A stretch of DNA of 64,000 bases, taken from Chondrosia reniformis. Taxonomy: Eukaryota; Porifera; Demospongiae; Chondrillida; Chondrillidae. The notes beneath the pieces are model-generated. The model was given only the letters and a program-made list of their open reading frames with translations. It had not been told where the DNA came from and ran no database searches. Positions within the stretch are counted from its first letter, which is position 1; every line of letters begins with the position of its first letter. The translations under genes were made by a program, and so were the position numbers. Location: NCBI GenBank assembly GCA_947172415.1, contig OX359199.1:2506001-2570000 (forward strand), written 5' to 3'. Of this stretch, positions 22,963 to 34,204 are shown piece after piece.

Positions 22963-23464
22963 ACATTATCCTTGCACACAGCAGCAATGGGGAATACGTA
23001 CAGGTTTTCATTATATATATATATATATAACTGTTAATATTTTTTGAAAAAGTACGTAGTTATGTAAGATTCCATGGTAATTGTTCGAGTTTCAATTTAT
23101 AGCACTGTTGATCCATATGAATATTATGAGACAGAGAGTGCATGTAATGTGAGTCAACAGCTACACCTTGTCAAAACTGAGTGGCCTTAATTACAGAAAA
23201 TATATAGATATATAGATATAATACGGGTTCATACTCAACTATTATAACACTTAATTTAAACGTCAATACATCGTTTTACAAATGGTGGCGTTTAGGAAGC
23301 TTTAGTTACAAATCTTTTCTGTCGCTATTTATAATGTTCAGAACACTTAAGCGTCCTCAATCGTTAAGATACACTGTAGTATTAAATATATATGTAGATT
23401 CAGCAAAAAACAAATGTCACAAACAAATTACCATGCATGCATAATTTGTTACTTTGTAATTCAT
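22963..23464. other. Convergent 3' intergenic region
   Basis: Five hundred bases between the stop of the P450 gene (plus) and the stop of the Ntn-hydrolase gene (minus). A short TA-rich run lies near 23014-23030. No gene, repeat family or clear poly(A) signal was identified. Confidence 0.6.
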
Positions 23465-26400
23465 CTACTGTTTCTCATTGAAGAGGTTAGCCACATCTAA
23501 CTGGACAAATGACCTAAGAAGTTAAACAAGTTCTAATGTTAAAGTTACAAAATAAGCAAATATACTAATTAACCTCCAGTGAATAGCTGGTACATATACA
23601 TACGTATGTATGTCTATTTAGAGCCCAATTAGACAATGAATTAGGAGGAGTGAACTTCAATTTATAAAATAATGATGGTTTAACATTAAATCCATGAGCA
23701 AAGGGTTGGTGGTCCCTTTTGTGTTGAGCAACTTTCATCTTCAGTTTCCTTATAAAACTGTTACGTCACAAATTCACATAAATTTGAAACTCTCTTGAAA
23801 TTATATACACACTCCATAATTGGTAATCTCTACCTAAGATTATATGCTCTGCTTGTGCACTATACATGTAGGGTATCATACGAATGCATGGTGCAAAATC
23901 TTACAACCATCTTAAACACATGTACATACGGATACATTATTACAGCATTACAGTATTACAGCAAGATTACAGTATTTGAGATAATTATAAATTTAAATAC
24001 AAAGGCCTTACCGGTCATAAGCATGTGTAGGACCAGATTCACTGTCCCCTCTGGCATTGGCTACATACAACTTCATCTCATAGAAGTCGTAAACAGCTAT
24101 ATGTAGATCACCAGTCTGAACTATAGAAACAACATCACGGATAGTGTTCTGTGCAGTTATATTCCCATGGTACTTCATTAGTTGTCTAGCCAAGACTTCA
24201 TTATAGGATGGACACAACCAGTCCATTCCCCAGTATACAACATCCTTGATGTGAGGATGCCAAGAAGCTTCAGGTCGAAGGTCAGACCACACAAAAAAGT
24301 CAGCTACACTTGCAGAATATTCAATTCCATTGAATGCATTGTTCTATGATGCGAGGGATAACAAGAAAAGGATCAGAGGCTTGAGTGTATACAATACAGT
24401 CAATAGTGACTACATGTAAATGAATCAAGGGAGTTAATTGGAGCACAGATACATAAGTGCCGTATATCAGGAATCCAGTGATAGGGAGTATTTGTTGCAA
24501 TCATAATAGGATACTGAGATTTATTGAGCAACTGCAACATAAATTCTTTTAAAAACAGAACGTTTCAACCCAGAGGTCTTCATCAGCAATAGCATATTGC
24601 AGTTGCTCAATAAATCTCAGTATCCTATCGGGAATCCAATACAAGGGTAATAGATTGCAGTTTATACAAATCACAGGTGTAAGTAAACATCCTGGTTAAA
24701 AGAATGCGAGATGAAGCTTAAGGTGTACGAACTAGTATACGGAATTACTGAGGTGTAAAATCAATGTACATCAAAAGATAGTGGATGTGGGCAAAATTGC
24801 AATCTAGCATTATAGGTATACTGTATGTACAAAATCTACGTACATGACTGGAGTTGAAACTCTATATGAAGAAGTGCATAATCGCTGGAAGATATGCCTA
24901 CCAGCCAAGTGAACGGAGCCTTAACTAGTCTGGTAGACATCATACCTTCCAATGATTACTCACATACATGTAACCACTTACCTTTCCATCACCAACACCT
25001 AAAATTAAATCACAAGTTCTGTGAGCTTGAGAAATCCTTTCTCTTGCATCATTTAAGGAATTGTCAAACTGGAGTATATCACGCAGCAAATACTAGAATA
25101 GGTAAAGTAGAGTAAAAATGTTTTGGTCAACCATTTAATGCACACCAAATGTCATAAGAACATGTTCTTTCAGCTATTGCTATAAAGCTGTTGAACAGAA
25201 AATAACTTAAATACAGGTCTACGTACTGTATTGCCAAAAGATTATAAACAATTCAACATTTTCCTTAGATTCACAAAAATAGCAAAGCATGAGTAGTGCT
25301 TAAGAAATAAGGGCTTGGCTATAATCATACAGTGAATGGAACTCCAAAGCGTGATTCCTTTCCAAAAGTGTCATCAGGAAAGGTCACTCCTATTTCACTG
25401 ATAGCCAACTGCTGGGAGGACAGCCCTGTTATTGAGCCAATCCAACCTGTCCATCCAATATTCGCAAAGGCATGCCCAGTAGAGTTTGGATGGTATACTG
25501 TTATTTGTGGATAGTTTTTGAAGGGTCCTATACAATCAATACAAAAGCAATCAATATATACAATACTTCGGAATATTTGTACTTACCATCAACATCCCAG
25601 TCCAGTGCTCTGAGTTGCAATAAGTGACCACTATTAGTTGCAGTAGCATTAGCTCCAAACATGGAACACGAACCTTTCCTACGTATATATTAAAGAGGTT
25701 ACACAAAGTCTCCATTTACGCACATTGGAGAATCATTAATTTGAAGACTGCACCTTTTTAAAGTTTTTTTAACATTTATGGCTATTTACGTAGAAGGTTT
25801 CTCCTTGTCCTAAGTGGCTTTGAATTAATGAGACTCCACCATTGACAATTCACAGCACTCCCCAAACTCCTTGATACAAACAACACTCACTCCCCAAACC
25901 CTTTGAAAAAAGACACTAGTACTCCCCATTTACAGGAAGAGCAATTGAAACACAGTATACTGTTTGTAATATAGCTACAATGGGACTCTATTTAGGGATT
26001 CAGATACATGTATTAACTTACGTTAGTTCTCCTATCATATGAATCCTTTCAATTCTTTTATAATCAGCTCCACTGGCAGCACTCAAACCTCTCATTTCGT
26101 CTTCAAAGTAGCTGCCTGAATATCTTTTTGTAGCGAGGATCTCTAGGTCTAGAGCTACATCCAGACTGCCAGAACAGAATAAGAGTATGTTAATCATTAC
26201 AATTGCTAAAGATCTTATCTTCCTCACCCAAAATTAGAGACATCTTCAAGAAACCATTTTGGGAATATGTCAATGGTTTTATTGATAGCCTGTTCCTGTA
26301 ATTATGCATGAGACAATAAGTGTATAGAATGATGATTACTTGTGGTTTGATTATCATTTTGATTATTCACAGTGGTTAAATCAAGTGGCTGAATAACTGA

Positions 26401-27493
26401 AGAACACAGTCTTCAAACTTTAGAGTATCAGTTCATTTGGGTCAATAACCTTCAAGGAATAATGATTAATGGTTACTATACTTACTACTTGTACTTCGAT
26501 GTATAACCACACGTCATCCATAAAGGCCTTAGCCTGTTCTCTCATCAGTTCACCATGAGCATAACCCATGTCATAGGATGTCCCTATGAGGTGAGACAGT
26601 CGGAGTGGTAGCTTACAAGCCAAATTTATATGTTTACTACTACTACAGATACAACACTGCATTACTGAAGCATGACAGGCTATAAAGTTATAATGTCTTC
26701 TATTTTTTACAAGCAAGAAATATATTTGATAGCAGTATGATAGAATGAAAAAGTGTGAATAATGAGACAGATACATTTTTTTTATTATTAATACACTTTT
26801 CCAAACAATGTGGTACAAAATGCATACAACTGATAAACCTCGGTCACAGGGGTAATAAAATCATGTAGTAATTTAATGTCCTGGCAAGGTTATAATGTTT
26901 AATATGGAATGAAATGATTTGAGAGAGTTAGAATAGGTTAACTCTTGACCGATTGTTAATGTGCATAGTGGAATAATCACCGCATGGGTTTAGCTCCATA
27001 CTGAAATAGTGGCTACATGTAGATTAATCTAGGAGTGATTACTACTGAGCTGGACAAACCATTGGAAGTTTAACTTTAACTATTGATTACATAGATCTTC
27101 TAATATGGATGATCATTAACACCAAACTCGCACCTATGTAATGATCAAAACTCCAAGCATTACTTCATGACCTTACCCCATACATGAACGATGTGAATGA
27201 GGTCATCAGCCGATCCAACTGTGTAATGTTTCCCATTTTTAACTGCTTTAATGAATTTCGGAGGATCAGTATAAATTGGTCTCTCATTTGGCTTGGCATT
27301 CGGATCAGGCTAAGAGAGGCAACATTAAAATCAAAACTCCTTGTGCGCTGTCAGGTTCAGCAGTCACCTCATGCAGGGCTACCAAAAAAACTATTTATTA
27401 TCTTATTAATATCTATACCTTTCCGCCACAGTAAGCTCCAAATGCGGGAGCACTAAGAAAGAATAGCATAAAGAGAACAAAGTTCGTCTGCAT
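23465..27493 (-). CDS. dcd1-like Ntn hydrolase (peptidase C45 / acid-ceramidase-like family)
   Basis: Ten exons: 27493-27419, 27309-27177, 26583-26486, 26295-26228, 26165-26022, 25678-25587, 25527-25331, 25092-24982, 24343-24012, 23513-23465; 432 aa, phases exact. Signal peptide MQTNFVLFMLFFLSAPAFGA. Family landmarks: VHVWGTSYDMGYAHGELM, RIERIHMIGELT, then KGSCSMFGANATATNSGHLL, where Cys177 is the expected nucleophile exposed by self-cleavage. LRALDWDVDGPF, GWTGWIGSITGLSS and the terminus SFVQLDVANLFNEKQ follow. Resembles Dictyostelium dcd1A/B-type proteins and is likely a lysosomal or secreted amidohydrolase; the substrate (ceramide-like or other N-acyl amide) is inferred. The start is shared-promoter proximal, 61 bp from the divergent gene. 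Confidence 0.85.
24476..24634. repeat. Foldback repeat B with intact CTGATGA and GAAAC boxes
   Basis: The arms 24509-24537 and 24597-24625 are perfect 29-bp complements (GGATACTGAGATTTATTGAG...). Outside is GGGAGTATTTGTTGCAATCA. The loop, read on the minus strand, holds CTGATGA (24586-24580), a small hairpin GACC-TCTG-GGTT, and GAAAC (24566-24562). Related copies lie at 22726, 29240, 56120, 60529 and 60724. It is in an intron of the Ntn-hydrolase gene. Confidence 0.8.
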
Positions 27494-27554
27494 ATTCCTG
27501 GAAGGTAATTTTCACGTGACTTTGTATAATGGAGGGTGGGCATTTAAGATCAAG
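27494..27554. promoter_or_regulatory. Bidirectional promoter, Ntn hydrolase / BORCS7-like
   Basis: The divergent start codons at 27493 (minus) and 27555 (plus) leave 61 bp, which must hold both 5' UTRs and promoter signals. No TATA box is evident. The sequence is not obviously GC-rich. Confidence 0.6.
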
Positions 27555-28814
27555 ATGGCTACCAAGCCCAGCCAAAACCTCAAAGATAGATTAAATTCCT
27601 CCTTAAAGGGCGACATAGAGCAGTTAGGTAACGTAGCAAGAGACATGTGCACTTCATCAGAGGCTCACCAGGTAAGGTATCTTGTGCAAGTCTAGTTAGC
27701 CCCTAATTGTGTCACTTACACTACTTCTGTGCGATTAGCCTTATCACATCTTTTTTCATCAGATCTGCCACCCCAACAATTTTGAAACGTTTCTAGTAAA
27801 CTTGTATAAACCCAGTGTATTAGATGAATCGTATGACTGAAGTCTATAAGACAGTGCTTACAAATATGCTTGTTTATTACTTTTTAAAGGTGTTAATGAA
27901 GTCTGCAAGGAAAATGGCAGCTTCAGAAACTACATATGAACATACACTTCAGGTATGCATATCAAGAGAGGCTGCATTTCTAAGAAAAGTATGATTACCT
28001 TAAATATATATATAGCATAACAATTTCCATTACTATGCTTAAACTGTTATAATAAGCAAAGATCCTTTTGTGGTGGTGGATTACCCCACCTAGTCAAATT
28101 ATAATGAGCCAATTAAAGATAATATAATGAGCTAATTAAAGATGGAAATCAGTGTCCCTGCTTACCACTCATGAAATGATGATAAGCTAGTTATGGACAC
28201 ATGACACATTTTATCCTCATTTGTACTGCTTATGATAGATGAACCTATAGATGTTAGGCATGCATTATAGTTATTATCTGTATATAGGAGAATATAAGAT
28301 ATGATGCATGCATACATGCAAGACCTAGGTATATAGCCAATCTTACAGTCCGCAATGCATATGTGTATCTATCTGTTTTATTAGACATTATTATGCACCC
28401 TAAACCCTCTAATTTGAAAGACGAAGGAAAATTTTTGTTCATTTAAAACAAATCTTTTGAGTAAATTCTTTTAGAGAAATCTATTGTGATGAACTATTTC
28501 CTGTATTTTGTGAAATGTAGTCCTTACATCAGTCTGAAGAAACGGTGCAGAAATTGACTGCCCAGTTAGTTCTTTGAAACATATGTATGTATGTCTTTAT
28601 GTTAACTGATATACAGTGACTAATATATTCTTATTCATTTTAGGGCCAACATAATTGCTCAGAGGTTTGTAAAAACTACTCTATTACGTACTTAACAATG
28701 CTATCGAAATGGGTATGTTGGCATATCTTTATCTTGAGAAAACCTTCTCTTTGCAGTATAGAGGAAACAGAAAAAGTAGCAAATGTATTCAAGGAATTGT
28801 TTCCTACAGTGTAA
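27555..28814 (+). CDS. Small coiled-coil protein, BORCS7-like (tentative)
   Basis: Five exons: 27555-27671, 27890-27952, 28521-28564, 28644-28664 (21 nt) and 28757-28814; 100 aa, phases exact, stop TAA. The protein starts MATKPSQNLKDRLNSSLKGD and is almost entirely helical, with SARKMAASETTYEHTLQSL and a C-terminal EETEKVANVFKEL. Length and pattern (short N-terminus, SSE..., (S/A)AR-M, long helix, final hydrophobic L) resemble BORC subunit 7 (about 105 aa), part of the lysosome-positioning BORC complex. That match is from memory of the family pattern and is weak; other small coiled-coil complex subunits (mediator, BLOC-1) are possible. The gene structure itself is well supported. Confidence 0.6.
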
Positions 28815-29239
28815 CAGACAATTACATAAAGTAGTTTTATAAGATTTTCAATATTATTATATAGACAAACACAGTAACTGTAATGAAATTTTATATGTAT
28901 ATTACACTGATGTCCATCACTGCATTTAAGATTTAAATACATATGTATATGTAAAGTATGTAATGTATGCGTCAGCTAGATAGCTGTTGGTAAATAATAG
29001 ATATCCTAGTATATAAAAGGCATGCAGCATACATATATATGTATGTATTTATTGTCTCTCACAGGGGAATACTAACTTTCATTAATTGGTTTCATAAATA
29101 ATCAAAATAGATCATAACGTGAAGAGATAGATCTTACAAGTGAGAACAAGCTCAGCGAGAGGTTCAGGATATACGTACATATATACGTACTACGCTTTAA
29201 TAGCCTTTTCTATATTTACTAGGTAATGCAGTTTGTATT

Positions 29240-29350
29240 TATCTTTGGATGGTCCATCCTTCGAATTCGACTCTTAGAGCTTATAGAGACGAGTTTTGTT
29301 GTTAGACTTTAGTCAGACGTTTCAACCCTGGGAGTCTTCTTTAGTCATCC
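29240..29350. repeat. Partial foldback repeat C
   Basis: TATCTTTGGATGGTCCATCC and the following CTTCGAATTCGACTC...TAGAGACGAGTTTT align with the left arm of the 60529-60707 element. The central GACGTTTCAACCCTGGGAGT CTTC motif follows. The second arm is missing, so this is a broken or half copy. Confidence 0.65.
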
Positions 29351-29514
29351 AAAAGATATGTTTGACGCAGTCAAAAGGAATCCTCAATTTATACAGCTTT
29401 CATTCATTTGATGGAGGTTGTCATATGTTATGTTATACTATTAGAAAGATAAACAAGTAATCATTGGAAATGTATTGTACCAAAACAACCAAGTGATCAT
29501 GTACCGATGACTAT

Positions 29515-29740
29515 ATCTTGGCTGGGGGACCAAAGTCCTATTAAATTGGTCACCAGTGATTGATCACCTCCCAGTCATCCAAGAAGGAAAACATTCATCA
29601 AAGAACCAGAAACAACTGTTTTGCCCTCCTTTGGGCTCATCAGTATGGTACACTTCAAAGATGGTGAGTTTGGATGACTACCCTCACTTTTATATTAATT
29701 CACCAAAAGGGAAACACTTGTGCTTTCATATTAAGTGAAG
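29515..29740. repeat. Dispersed foldback repeat, copy of the 6036-6290 family
   Basis: Shares TTTGGGCTCATCAGTATGGT and GATGGTGAGTTTGGATGACT with 6063-6113 in the same orientation. The flanking TTGGCTGGGGGACCAAAGTC matches that copy in inverted orientation. No coding capacity. Confidence 0.6.
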
Positions 29741-30284
29741 GTAGAGGCTACAGTCTAGGTTAGACTGAGCACTCATACCAGCTTGGGTTTACAGTCACTA
29801 AATCAGTTTTAAAAATTTACTTTAGAGCTAGGCGGTTGATTGCATAAACACAGTATCACAATAATAGTAGAGACTCCACTGAAAGGTGAAGAAGTGAAAA
29901 ACCAGGGAAATTTGTCCCCTCTCCCCTCCTGCATGCCCCTCCCTCTGCCTTTTGGGACCAGGTATAGTACAATAACACACCAAACAACCCCAGTATGGTT
30001 CATAGAACTTAAAAAGCCTCTTCAGCATTGAATTGCTTGAAAATACTTACCTCATAAATTGTAAATGTAATTTAAATGTCCAAAGGGCAGAATGCCACTA
30101 TTGTCCTTGTGCAATACTCTTTTATGCCACTTATGAAGTAGAAAACAAACTGTATTGCAATTGTATAAGTGATTCATAAAACAATTAACCTAAAAGTTAT
30201 TTTGTAAGTCCTTAATCTTGATTCCCTGTTGCCTATTGTACTTTGTAAGCCTAGAAACATATTACATATATACGTAGTTAAGTT

Positions 30285-33200
30285 TCATGAAATAATGACA
30301 TGGGAAAAATCAATGTGTACCTTCCTTTGGGCTTGGAGTCTTGCATAAACAAATTGTGGTGACACTGGATTTTTCAGGTATCTTCCGCTACCTTTAACAA
30401 CTCTTATGGTGTCATGATGAACAACAACTCTTCCATTGCAAATCACCACCTCTGGTACACCATGGCAGACCATACCTAATGAGTTTCCAAAAGTATACAT
30501 AAATAGACCATTCACCACTAACAGGTATATAAATAATTAAAGTGACAATCAAATCACAATTGCAAGTAATAATCATTTTGAAGATCATGAAGAAAAAATA
30601 AAGAAGCAATTAGTGAATTAAATCCAGGACAGCTGGTTCTGATCACCAATACTCTGCCACTGAGCTACAATTGCCACAGCAATGCTCCATTTATGTTTCC
30701 CTTCTTTATATTATCTACAACTTAGTATTAGTATCAATTAGTGGTGATCCATTTATCGATCAGAACACGCTTAATAATCAAAGGCACACAAAATAACAGT
30801 TGTATTTGCCATTAATTCTGTATTTCCATGTATACTGACAATTCAACACACCTTCAAAAACATTGAAGTTACAAGCCATATGATGGGTTTGTGATGAAAT
30901 TGTGCGTACAACACTGCTGTTCCAAACTACAATATCCGCATCTGCACCAACAGCTATAACACCCTATAATAAGAGTTATTATATAATGATTAACTGCATC
31001 ATCATAAGAATATATATGAAAAATCAATTTCAATGGAAACCTTTTGAGGGTACAGGCCAAATATTTTGGCAGCTGTAGTACTGGTGACAGCAACAAAGCG
31101 ACAAGGATCCATCTTGCCAGACTCCACACCAAGCTCCCACAGCACAGCCATTCTCTCTTCAACACCATTAACACCATGAGGAATATCACGAAAGTCATCC
31201 CTTCCTGCAGCTAATCTTTGTTCAATTGTAAAGGTCACATGATCGCTTCCAATGAGCTGCAAGTTATCACTTAAATACAGAGTCTACTTAAACACTCATA
31301 AAACACAGCTTTTATTCTATAAATTTCTTTAAGCTTAGAATTTGTAAAATAACTTGCTTAATAGTATTCACTAACCATGCCAAATAGTCAAGGAGTTTCA
31401 CTCTGGTGTCTTTATGAGGTGATATCCGAGGGCCAGACAAGTGACTCACTGCAAACTCCCAATCCTCATTCCAATAAGCTTGCCCATCAACAGCAATAGC
31501 AGAGATCATCCCTTCACCATAGACAGGATCACCTAACCAACCCATTAGGTAGGCATAGTAACAGAAGTAGCAGCAAATAGAAGTGGCCGTGCAACAGTAG
31601 TGATGGAATCTTTTGATTTAGCAGTACTGAATTAATATTAATTTGAAGACAATTTTAGGCTGAAATGTGCATATCTGCTAACTAAATCATTGGCATTGAT
31701 CCTCTAAACAAAAATCCTTGTAAAAAGAGGAAATGCTCACTTGGAGTATGAAAACACAAGGTATACGAGTGTGAATACATACATATGGGTTTTTGGTTAT
31801 CAGCTTATTCTTAATTTTGTATATACGCAGTACAAGAGAGGAAATATGAATGGAGCGCATTGCTGTGGCAATTTTAGCTCAGTGGCAGAGAATTGATGGT
31901 CATAACCAGCTGTTCTGCATAAATTTAATTGCTTCTTTCATGTTTTCCCTCGTAGAGAATGATTAATTTTGGTTTGATTATCACTTTGATTGTGTGTTAC
32001 AGTAGGAATTAATATACGTACCTTTCATTCTGGCAGTCTTTATGATATCAGCTGCTTCACCTCCAGTTACATGGACTACATAAAGGGGACAATCTACTTG
32101 CTTTGCAATGGTAATAGCTCTAAGAGTAGCTTCTGACTCCACCTCCTCCGGACGAGCCATCGCATAAGCCTCAGGACCGTTAATACCCTTGTTAAATAGT
32201 TCTTCCTCGTTCTAATTAAATTATTCACAAATTGAAAGCAAGATAAAACACAAACACACGTATACTCTTCAGTATTGTCAGGAAGTATTTCTGGTCAATG
32301 TATAGTACTTTTTGGGTTGGTTGTCCAGAGCAGACGTTGCAATCGGTAACTCACAACTATAACATTAGAACAAACTTTCATTAGAATGACGTCACCATAC
32401 ATGCATACATAACCTTTTATAATTACAGATTGCAATGTCCGTTCTTGACAACGGACCCAAAAGGTACTGTACTATAATTATACTGGTACCAGAGTTGACA
32501 TTACCTTCATAATTAAGGTACCATTCTCTGCATGGACCATGGCAATGGCTTTTAAGTCTCTGGTTTGTTTGAAAATATTGTACATATCTTCATCAGTCAC
32601 CATAATCGATTTGTACGACATAAACACTTTAAAGGAATTCACTCCTACAGTGTAAAAATGGTTACAACATGAGCCAAAGCAGTAGCTAAGGAATAAATTC
32701 TCTGACCCTCTTGTTCAACTAGTTGCTTCATTTCCAATGCCACTTTCTCATTCCATTCTTTTACAACAACATGGAGACTAAAATCGCAGCAGGACCTTTC
32801 TTCTGCCCAACCCTTCCAAGTCTTAAATGAGTCAACCAGAGATTCTTTCAGAGGAAACACAAAATCCACTAAATACACAAATTAACAATCATCAATCCAA
32901 ACCACACAGCAAGGAAATATTATCTACACCAAATTTTAACATACGTACTTATCATAGTTGTCCCTCCGGCTAAAGCTGCCCTTGTTCCAGTAAAAAAATC
33001 ATCAGAAGATACTATACCTCTTGTTGGAAGCTGCAAATGGACGTGTGGATCTATACCTCCAGGAATCACATAGCGCCCTGTTGCATCAATGATGGTCACA
33101 TCAGGGGGTACCTCTGCAATCTCCTTACCAATTGATCTTACAAGTGAGCAAAAAGTAATTTATAAATTTTAGAAAATGTATATCCAGGCAAGAAAGTTAG

Positions 33201-33678
33201 GACCTACTGATTTACCTTACTATGCCATCGATACAGAGTATATCGGCCTCAAATGCCCTGTCTTCATTGACAACAGTGCCAGCTTTTATTAGAAGTTTTG
33301 CCTAAATTTCAAATAGAAATAGCATACCATTTAATTGCTGCGTCAAACATACACAATAACCTTCCAAAACATTAAACAGTTGTTACGTGCATCTAAGGTA
33401 AAACTGTACGGTCAAATCTAGCCTACACTGCGAGCTATATCTACTACTGACATTTTCCATATTGTAACAAAGGCCACTAGATCGTGGTCAATTAGAGGTT
33501 GTCGCCTTTTATGTGTAGATAGATTTGCGATCGATTACCCAAGATCAACATATTGCTTATTGTATGTTTACCATTCTACATAGCCTATGTCGGTCATATA
33601 TACATACACCATCTGTCAAAAGAAGGGTGTGTAGCTATATACATAAAATCTTCTACAAGTTATACATGTTCTCACCAT
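30285..33678 (-). CDS. DPYS: Dihydropyrimidinase
   Basis: Exons: 33678-33676 (ATG only), 33301-33216, 33136-32949, 32868-32707, 32644-32505, 32211-32022, 31532-31354, 31256-31041, 30963-30852, 30475-30285; 488 aa, phases exact. Cyclic amidohydrolase that opens dihydrouracil and dihydrothymine rings, second step of pyrimidine catabolism, cytosolic tetramer. Metal-site residues are all seen: HVH (61, 63) in [12 protein letters not shown], carbamylated Lys152 in NSFKVFM, His184 in MVHAENG, His240 in YVVHVTG, Asp321 in IGSDHVTF. The human enzyme is about 520 aa. In [17 protein letters not shown] the exon-7 donor (CAA|GTTATT) was chosen for phase; a stronger-looking GTTAGT at 31375 breaks phase. 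Last-exon end [12 protein letters not shown] is readthrough to TGA; AAG|GTACAC could instead be a donor. CRMP-type proteins lack the metal residues. Confidence 0.92.
30601..30690 (-). repeat. tRNA-derived SINE copy
   Basis: The minus strand reads GCAATTGTAGCTCAGTGGCA then GAGTATTGGTGATCAGAACC, matching a tRNA box A (TAGCTCAGTGG) and anticodon arm. A decayed box B (CTGGATTTAATTC) follows. The anticodon loop GATCAGA lacks U33, so it is not a working tRNA. It lies in a DPYS intron; a sister copy sits at 31851. Confidence 0.65.
31851..31939 (+). repeat. tRNA-derived SINE copy (opposite orientation)
   Basis: GCTGTGGCAATTTTAGCTCA then GTGGCAGAGAATTGATGGTC parallels the copy at 30601-30690 over about 85 bp, including the TTGCTTCTTT tail. 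It is in a different DPYS intron and inverted relative to the first copy. Confidence 0.65.
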
Positions 33679-34204
33679 CTATTGACAGATAGGATGTTAA
33701 TCATCTGGTAGAAGACCTGGAGAGAGAAAACACAGGTAATTGGCCCATATAGTACTGATACTCTGACTGCTCTCTGAATCAATAAAAATGTAATAACCCA
33801 CAAAAATCACTCACTCAAAGAGTCCTGGAAATGACAGCATGCAAAAATCTATCTCCTGCTTAGCTACACACCATATTTTAAAACCCCAATGGACTAACCA
33901 ATTCTTGTAAAGGTACATGCTAAGATTTACTACATGAGATGTGATCTTACAGTCCATCTTCTATAAAGTAATGTTTTCTCTGGAGGTCAACTTGCTAGAA
34001 TAGGTCAATCCCGTTTAGTCATTGCTGACTTTGTTTAATAGCACATATTTTCCGTAGTTACCATGTTTCCGAAGCTTACAGTTAATGTATATTCGTCCCT
34101 TATATACATTTTGGTCAAGAACTATGGGACACTCTATTTGTACCAAATTCAGTAAATCTTTAACTACTCACTATTTGAGCTATAATGCAGCCTTAATGAT
34201 AAAA
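33679..34204. promoter_or_regulatory. Divergent intergenic region between DPYS and CARD-type gene
   Basis: Five hundred and twenty-five bases separate the probable DPYS start codon (minus) from the CARD-gene ATG (plus). It must hold both promoters. Upstream in-frame ATGs for the plus-strand gene exist at 34085 and 34127. No specific element was identified. Confidence 0.5.

Larger units (their letters stand above)
28815..30284. other. Intergenic region with dispersed repeats
   Basis: Convergent to tandem gap between the BORCS7-like gene (plus) and the dihydropyrimidinase 3' end (minus). It contains half of a foldback element at 29240-29350 and a copy of another repeat family at 29515-29740. 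A C-rich stretch near 29920-29950 may be a further repeat. No gene was recognised. Confidence 0.6.

Noticed and set aside
23795-24106. 103-codon plus-strand frame
   Set aside because: Overlaps the antisense of a well-supported Ntn-hydrolase exon and has no domain.
24008-24292. Separate 94-aa gene starting MWSDLRPEASW
   Set aside because: It is the internal part of exon 9 of the Ntn-hydrolase gene; the frame continues upstream to an acceptor at 24344.
30601-30690. Functional tRNA gene
   Set aside because: Box A is good, but U33 is missing and box B is decayed; two similar intronic copies fit a tRNA-derived SINE.
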